Part shown: in pieces, positions 4,975-8,389 of the stretch
How positions within the stretch are numbered: position 1 is the stretch's first letter
How the letters are laid out: each line of letters opens with the position of its first letter
NCBI GenBank assembly: GCA_036403035.1
Contig: DASWRT010000526.1
Span: 1 to 8,389, forward strand
DNA length: 8,389 nt
From: DASWRT01 sp036403035
GTDB taxonomy: Bacteria; Pseudomonadota; Alphaproteobacteria; ATCC43930; CGMCC-115725
Reading direction: 5' to 3'
The notes under the pieces: model-generated
Database searches by the model: none
What the model saw: the letters and a program-made list of their open reading frames with translations, nothing else
Told to the model about the DNA's origin: nothing
Position numbers and translations under genes: made by a program

Positions 4975-5505
4975 TTGGAACGACGCAGCCTCGGGGAGCT
5001 GATGGCGGCGGCGCAGGCCGGCGATGCCGCCGCCTACCGCGTTCTGCTGGAGGATGTGCGCCGCTGGCTGGCGCGCTATTTCGCGCGGCGCCTTCCGCCG
5101 GCAATCGTCGACGACGCCGTACAGGACGCCCTGATCGCCGTCCACGAGAAGCGCCGTACCTATGACCCGGCGCGGCCGTTCGAGCCGTGGCTCGCCGCCA
5201 TCGCGCGTTACAAATACATCGATCGGCTGCGCGCGATGCGGCGCAGCGCCGAGACTCCCTTGCCGCCGGAACTCGCGGTTCCCGATCACGGCGACGCCGT
5301 CACCAGCGCCCTGGCCCTCGAACGCCTGCTCTCCGCCCTCAAGCCGGCGCAGGCGGAGGCGATCCGTCTGGTGAAGCTCCATGGCCTCAGCGTCGAGGAG
5401 GCGTCGGCGCGGACGGGGCAGAGCGTGTCCCTGGTCAAGGTCAATATCCATCGCGGCCTCGGCCGGCTCGCGAAGTTTCTGGCGGGAGGCCGCGATGTCG
5501 AATGA
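4975..5505 (+). CDS. sigF: ECF sigma factor, SigF type (ECF16-like)
   Basis: A sigma factor of 176 residues with only the sigma-2 and sigma-4 domains, which directs RNA polymerase to GTAACC/CGAA promoters. Sigma-2 runs from about residue 15 to 88 (VDDAVQDALIAVHEKRRTYD and the PFEPWLAAIARYKYIDRLR helix that melts the -10 box). Sigma-4, from about 110 to 165, has the helix-turn-helix LSVEEASARTGQSVSLVKVN. Start: TTG 4975 is preferred because AGGGAGAG lies 4-6 nt upstream and the protein then begins at the normal family position. An in-frame ATG at 4891 would add 28 Pro/Arg-rich residues and would be almost leaderless from promoter P1. The gene overlaps nrsF by 11 bp (translational coupling). 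Known relatives answer to heavy metals, oxidants or hypochlorite. Confidence 0.9.
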   Translation: MERRSLGELMAAAQAGDAAAYRVLLEDVRRWLARYFARRLPPAIVDDAVQDALIAVHEKRRTYDPARPFEPWLAAIARYKYIDRLRAMRRSAETPLPPELAVPDHGDAVTSALALERLLSALKPAQAEAIRLVKLHGLSVEEASARTGQSVSLVKVNIHRGLGRLAKFLAGGRDVE

Positions 5506-6136
5506 TCGCCTGCTCGATCGGCTTGTGTCCGACCTCAAGCCGGTTCGGCCGCGGCGCCCGGTCCGCGAATTCGCGGCGCTGCCGGCGCTCGCCGCGGTCG
5601 AGCTGGCGGTCCTGGTGTGGCTCGGGCGTATGCGTCCGGATCTGCTCGACGCGCTCGCCATGGTGTCGTTCTGGTGGAAGCTGCTTGCGTTCGGGCTGCT
5701 CGCGACCGTCGCAACCGTGGTCGCGGTGCGCTCGTTCCACCCGGCGGGCACGCCGCGGCCGGGGCTGCGGATCGCCGCCGGCATCGCGCTCGCCGCGCTG
5801 GCCGCCGGGTGGCTGGTCGACGCGGCCCGGCCCGGCGTCGGGGCGCTCGTCGACCGGCTGAACTGGCGCCACGGGATCCCGTGCGTCGGCGAGATGATCG
5901 TCTGCGCGGTGCCGATCCTGCTGGCGCTCGGGCTCCAGATGCGCCGCGGCGCACCCACGGACCCGCGCGGCACGGCGGTTGCCGTCGGTCTGGCGGGGGG
6001 CGCCGCGGGCGCCTTCGTCTTCGCCTTCACGTGCCCCTATGACGATCCGCTGTACATCGCCGTCTGGTACGCCGCGGGAATGGTAGCGATCGCCGCCGCC
6101 GCGCGGCTGGTCCTTCCCGCGATCACGCGTTGGTGA
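5495..6136 (+). CDS. nrsF: NrsF (DUF1109) membrane anti-sigma factor
   Basis: An inner-membrane protein of 213 residues that binds and inactivates the SigF encoded just upstream, starting at an ATG inside the sigma gene with GGGAGG 5 nt ahead. A short polar cytoplasmic N-terminus (residues 1-25) is followed by six predicted membrane helices at about 26-43, 54-79, 91-110, 133-149, 160-180 and 186-206. The family cysteines are present: Cys130 in HGIPCVGEMIVC, with Cys137 nearby, and Cys180 in FAFTCPYDDPLYIAVWY, the most characteristic DUF1109 motif. Conserved cysteines are needed in the Caulobacter protein for the response to metals, so these are the likely sensor. The operon seems to end here, because a new SigF promoter starts 16 bp after the stop. 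Confidence 0.9.
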   Translation: MSNDRLLDRLVSDLKPVRPRRPVREFAALPALAAVELAVLVWLGRMRPDLLDALAMVSFWWKLLAFGLLATVATVVAVRSFHPAGTPRPGLRIAAGIALAALAAGWLVDAARPGVGALVDRLNWRHGIPCVGEMIVCAVPILLALGLQMRRGAPTDPRGTAVAVGLAGGAAGAFVFAFTCPYDDPLYIAVWYAAGMVAIAAAARLVLPAITRW

Positions 6137-6151
6137 GGCGGCGCGGCCGAT

Positions 6152-6177
6152 GTAACCGGGATCGGGCCGCGGGCGAA
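6152..6177 (+). promoter_or_regulatory. SigF promoter P2 (before the DUF1223 gene)
   Basis: GTAACC (6152-6157), 16-bp spacer, CGAA (6174-6177). Both boxes and the spacing are identical to P1, and the core TGTAACCGG is shared letter for letter. It lies 67 nt before the ATG of the secreted thioredoxin-like gene, on the correct strand. Confidence 0.85.
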
Positions 6178-6244
6178 TAGTTTCGCACGGCGCGCACCGG
6201 GATCGTCCGTCCGTGCGCGCGTCCGCCGCGAGGAGGCTCACCCC

Positions 6245-6964
6245 ATGCGACTCGTCCTGCTGGCCGGCGTTGCCGCCGCATTCGCCACTGCCGCGACCGT
6301 CTCTCCGGCGGTCCGTGCGGCCGACGCCGGCCGTCGCGTCGTCATCGAGCTGTTCCAGAGCCAGGGCTGCTCGTCATGCCCGCCGGCGAACGCGAACCTG
6401 AACGCGCTCGCCGACCGCCCCGACGTGCTCGCGCTGTCGTTCGGCGTCACCTACTGGGACCATCTCGGCTGGAAGGACACCTTCGCGAAGAAGCAGTTCA
6501 CCGACCGGCAATGGGACTATGCCCGCGCCCGGCGCCGCGGGTCGGTGTGGACGCCGCAAGTCTATGTCGACGGGCGCAGCGATGTCGTCGGCAGCGACCG
6601 CGCGGAACTCGACGCCGCCGTCAAGGATGCCGCCGCCGGAGCGGCGGCGGCGCCGGATGTCCGGATCACATCGGACCGCGTCACGATCGGACGCGCCGGG
6701 GCGGCGGCCCCGCCCTCGGGCGGCGCCGACGTCTGGCTCGTCCGCTACGATTCGCGTATCGTCCAGGTGCCGGTCAAAGCCGGCGAGAATGGCGGGCGCA
6801 CCCTGCCGCACCGCAACGTCGTGCGGGAACTGGTCCGGCTCGGAAGCTGGACCGGAGAGGCGGCGAGCTTCGATGTGCCGCAGCCCGGACAGGACGGGCT
6901 GTCGACCGCGGTGCTCGTGCAGGCCGGAACCGGCGGCCCGATCCTCGCCGCGGCGCGCGGCTGA
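6245..6964 (+). CDS. Secreted DUF1223 family thioredoxin-like protein
   Basis: A 239-residue protein starting at ATG 6245, with AGGAGG 8 nt upstream. Residues 1-25 form a Sec signal peptide with a likely cut after Ala-Val-Arg-Ala, so the protein acts in the periplasm. The mature part begins with a strand (RRVVIELFQSQGCSSC) that places a CxxC motif (Cys42, Cys45) where thioredoxins have theirs. A likely cis-Pro element follows at WTPQVYVDGR (Pro104). TYWDHLGWKD and the TDRQWDYA motif are typical of DUF1223. The C-terminal 110 residues look beta-rich. A redox or thiol-repair role is inferred from the fold; its substrate is unknown. Its own SigF promoter puts it in the same stress regulon as the cytochrome downstream. 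Confidence 0.85.
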   Translation: MRLVLLAGVAAAFATAATVSPAVRAADAGRRVVIELFQSQGCSSCPPANANLNALADRPDVLALSFGVTYWDHLGWKDTFAKKQFTDRQWDYARARRRGSVWTPQVYVDGRSDVVGSDRAELDAAVKDAAAGAAAAPDVRITSDRVTIGRAGAAAPPSGGADVWLVRYDSRIVQVPVKAGENGGRTLPHRNVVRELVRLGSWTGEAASFDVPQPGQDGLSTAVLVQAGTGGPILAAARG

Positions 6965-6980
6965 CCGCCCGGAAAAGAGA

Positions 6981-7002
6981 GTCATCACAAGAAGGTGATG
7001 GC
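6981..7002. terminator. Small inverted repeat between DUF1223 and promoter P3
   Basis: CATCAC-AAGAAG-GTGATG gives a 6-bp perfect stem, extended by a G-U and a G-C pair, 17 nt after the DUF1223 stop and directly abutting promoter P3. It could be a weak transcript end or an operator overlapping P3. The stem is too short to be sure. Confidence 0.3.
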
Positions 7003-7003
7003 T

Positions 7004-7029
7004 GTAACGGCGCACCGGTTCCGTGCGAA
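7004..7029 (+). promoter_or_regulatory. SigF promoter P3 (before the MXKDX-repeat gene and cytochrome)
   Basis: GTAACG (7004-7009), 16-bp spacer, CGAA (7026-7029). One base differs from P1 and P2 in the -35 box, and the spacing is identical. It lies 89 nt before the ATG of the repeat protein. The cytochrome gene downstream has no SigF promoter of its own, so it is probably read from P3. Confidence 0.75.
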
Positions 7030-7118
7030 AGTGCCGCCGACAGCGCTCGACGCAATCGGCGGCGGGGCGGTGTCGATCAGAACGGCCGCCGATGCTGCGG
7101 CCAAGAGGAGGGAGACAC

Positions 7119-7454
7119 ATGTCGAAGTCACGATTGACGGTTGCCGCCGGTGCGGCAGCGCTGCTTGCGGCGGTTGCGATGGCGGCGCCGAGCTTCGCCC
7201 AAGACACGATGCAGTCCACCGGCTCGAAGACGGGCAATCTGAAGCCGTCGTCCGGCGCCATGAAATCAGACGCGATGAACTCCGGTAAGGCGAGCTCCGA
7301 CACGTTGAAGGCGGACTCGGAAAGGGCGGGCAGCAAATCGGGCAGAAGGAAAGCGTCGTCCGGCGCCATGAAATCGGGCACGGCAAACTCCGGCGCGATG
7401 TCGTCCGACACGATGAGTGCCGGCTCGAAGTCGGGCAGAGATAAACAACAGTAG
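7119..7454 (+). CDS. Secreted MXKDX-repeat protein (MrpX-like)
   Basis: A 111-residue protein with an excellent ribosome site (GGAGGGAGA) before ATG 7119. Residues 1-27 are a signal peptide ending Pro-Ser-Phe-Ala, giving an 84-residue periplasmic product with no Cys and no Trp. The mature part is disordered, built from short degenerate units such as GAMKSDAMNSG and AGSKSG, which resembles the pentapeptide MXKDX repeat family. In the hypochlorite-response system of Azospira, a methionine-rich peptide (MrpX) next to SigF/NrsF and YedYZ is oxidised sacrificially and then repaired by the YedY-type reductase. This copy has only about six Met in the mature chain and about 20 Ser, with Leu or Ala in some expected Met places, so either its scavenging power is reduced or its job differs. 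An in-frame upstream extension exists but crosses promoter P3. Confidence 0.75.
   Translation: MSKSRLTVAAGAAALLAAVAMAAPSFAQDTMQSTGSKTGNLKPSSGAMKSDAMNSGKASSDTLKADSERAGSKSGRRKASSGAMKSGTANSGAMSSDTMSAGSKSGRDKQQ
7246..7375 (+). repeat. Internal 108-bp (36-residue) repeat in the MXKDX gene
   Basis: The same 22-bp string (CGTCGTCCGGCG and then CCATGAAATC) occurs at 7246-7267 and 7354-7375, giving a period of 108 bp. A third, partial unit of the AGSKSGR type ends the gene. The DNA identity at the unit starts suggests fairly recent duplication or gene conversion. Confidence 0.7.
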
Positions 7455-7516
7455 CGGGCGCAGGGCGGCCCGGCGCGGCGGCGAACTGACGAGCGCCGGG
7501 CGTCGGGTTGCGATAT

Positions 7517-7547
7517 CGGGAGACCGGCGGTGCTCGCCGGTTTCCCG
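7517..7547 (+). terminator. Strong hairpin between the MXKDX gene and the cytochrome gene
   Basis: CGGGAGACCGGCG and CGCCGGTTTCCCG pair over 13 bp (one G-U) around the 5-nt loop GTGCT. It lies in the 119-nt gap, 62 nt after the repeat-protein stop and 26 nt before the cytochrome ATG. With no U-run it may only partly terminate, or may protect the upstream message, giving more repeat protein than cytochrome. The rest of the gap shows no promoter. Confidence 0.5.
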
Positions 7548-7573
7548 TCCGGCTCCGTCGCGGAGACCTTGAG

Positions 7574-8389
7574 ATGTCGGAAAGCACCGAGACGCCGGGC
7601 GCTGCCGTTCCGGCCGCGCCGACGCTTGCTGCCGCCGGGGCCGGGCGTCGCGTGATCCACCGCCATCGCGTCACGACGCGGATCTGGCATTGGGTCAACC
7701 TCGTCGCGCTGACCATCCTGCTGATGAGCGGCCTGAACATCTTCAACGCCCATCCGCGCCTCTACTGGGGCCAGTTCGGCGCCGACTCGGACCGGCCGTT
7801 CCTCGAACTCGGCGCGCAGGGATCGGAGGACGACCCGCGGGGCTTCGCCGAGATCCTGGGCCATCGCATCGGCACGACCGGAATCCTCGGCGTCTCGGCG
7901 GGGCCCGACGGCGATCCGCTGATCCAGGGCTTCCCGTCCTGGTCGACGCTGCCGAGCTGGCGCGACCTCGCGACGGCGCGGCGCTGGCACTTCTTCTTCG
8001 CCTGGATCTTCGTCGCCAATCTGGCGGCGTATCTCGCGGCGGGTCTGCTCAACGGGCATTTCCGCCGCGACATCGCCCCGCGACGCGACGAGCTTCGGCC
8101 GCGGACTCTGGCGCATCACGTCGTCGACCATCTGCGGCTCCGTTTCCCGCGGGGCGAGGCGGCGCGGCACTACAACGTGCTGCAGAAGCTCGCCTATCTC
8201 GGCGTGATCTTCGTCGCGCTGCCGCTGATGGTCCTGACCGGCCTGACGATGTCGCCCGGCATCGACGCGGCGGCGCCTTGGCTGCTCGACCTGTTCGGCG
8301 GCCGGCAGTCGGCGCGGACGCTGCATTTCCTCGTCGCCGGGTCGATCCTTTTCTTCGTCGTCATCCACCTCGCCGCGCTGCTGGCGGTC
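7574..8389 (+). CDS. b-type cytochrome (cytochrome b561-like, YedZ1-like), 3' end missing
   Basis: The frame is open from ATG 7574 (GGAGA 7 nt upstream) to the window edge: 272 residues and incomplete. It is an inner-membrane di-heme cytochrome of the hydrogenase/thiosulfate-reductase type, which passes electrons from quinol to a periplasmic partner. Candidate heme ligands are His39 (TRIWHWVN, start of helix 1), His139 (RRWHFFFAW, helix 2), and His251 and His265, 14 apart in one helix (TLHFLVAGSILFFVVIH). Membrane helices fall at about 38-57, 138-159, 206-225 and 248-272. A long periplasmic loop (58-135) contains GQFG and PSW elements that are typical of the versions paired with molybdopterin sulfite-oxidase-fold enzymes. 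Position after sigF, nrsF and the MrpX-like gene points to the YedZ1 role, with a YedY1/MsrP-like gene expected next. Confidence 0.85.
   Translation, partial: MSESTETPGAAVPAAPTLAAAGAGRRVIHRHRVTTRIWHWVNLVALTILLMSGLNIFNAHPRLYWGQFGADSDRPFLELGAQGSEDDPRGFAEILGHRIGTTGILGVSAGPDGDPLIQGFPSWSTLPSWRDLATARRWHFFFAWIFVANLAAYLAAGLLNGHFRRDIAPRRDELRPRTLAHHVVDHLRLRFPRGEAARHYNVLQKLAYLGVIFVALPLMVLTGLTMSPGIDAAAPWLLDLFGGRQSARTLHFLVAGSILFFVVIHLAALLAV

Noticed and set aside
4576..6030. Minus-strand open frame (484 codons) opposite sigF and nrsF
   Set aside because: It covers the sigF promoter and both well-supported genes, and its product has no recognisable domain.
6374..8368. Very long minus-strand open frame (664 codons) opposite DUF1223, the MXKDX gene and the cytochrome
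   Set aside because: It runs antisense through three recognised genes and their promoters. The composition is Arg/Asp-rich low complexity, typical of GC-rich shadow frames.

Overview
The window is high-GC DNA (roughly two thirds G+C by eye) with the gene style of an alphaproteobacterium. The evidence is an ECF sigma factor of the Caulobacter SigF type next to its NrsF (DUF1109) membrane anti-sigma, three promoters of the form GTAAC(C/G)-N16-CGAA that match the published SigF consensus, and a polyhydroxyalkanoate-type phasin domain. No rRNA, tRNA, CRISPR array or recognisable transposase was seen.

Layout. (1) 1-1368, accessory region: the 3' end of an outer-membrane beta-barrel gene (+) meets, by a 4-bp tail-to-tail overlap, a small minus-strand gene. 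A second copy of that small gene lies about 0.8 kb further on. The two proteins are 85% identical over 66 residues, and part of their upstream DNA is shared. Between them are an AT-richer patch and a short plus-strand reading frame broken by one in-frame stop. (2) 1540-3384, signalling module: a class III nucleotide-cyclase-like protein (-) is divergent from an operon (+) encoding a STAS anti-sigma antagonist and an RsbW-type serine kinase. (3) 3452-4663 (-): an unusual fusion of an N-terminal hemerythrin-type (HHE) domain, a linker with three tandem 22-residue repeats, and a C-terminal phasin domain. (4) 4856-8389 (+): a SigF-controlled island with sigF, nrsF, a secreted DUF1223 thioredoxin-like protein with a CSSC motif, a secreted Ser/Lys-rich MXKDX-repeat (MrpX-like) protein, and a b-type cytochrome that runs off the window.

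How region 4 probably works. The gene set matches the SigF/NrsF - methionine-rich peptide - YedZ1/YedY1 system known in other proteobacteria for scavenging reactive chlorine and repairing methionine sulfoxide in the periplasm. NrsF holds SigF at the membrane, and stress sensed through its cysteines releases it. SigF then fires at its own promoter, at the DUF1223 promoter and at the MXKDX/cytochrome promoter. The molybdopterin oxidoreductase (YedY1/MsrP-like) that the cytochrome would serve is predicted just beyond the right edge and is not visible here.

Most distinctive points: the hemerythrin-phasin fusion whose HHE domain has lost several expected iron ligands; three identically spaced SigF promoters that define a local regulon including DUF1223; a repeat protein of the MrpX kind that is Ser-rich and rather Met-poor; and the duplicated uncharacterised small gene under strong purifying selection.
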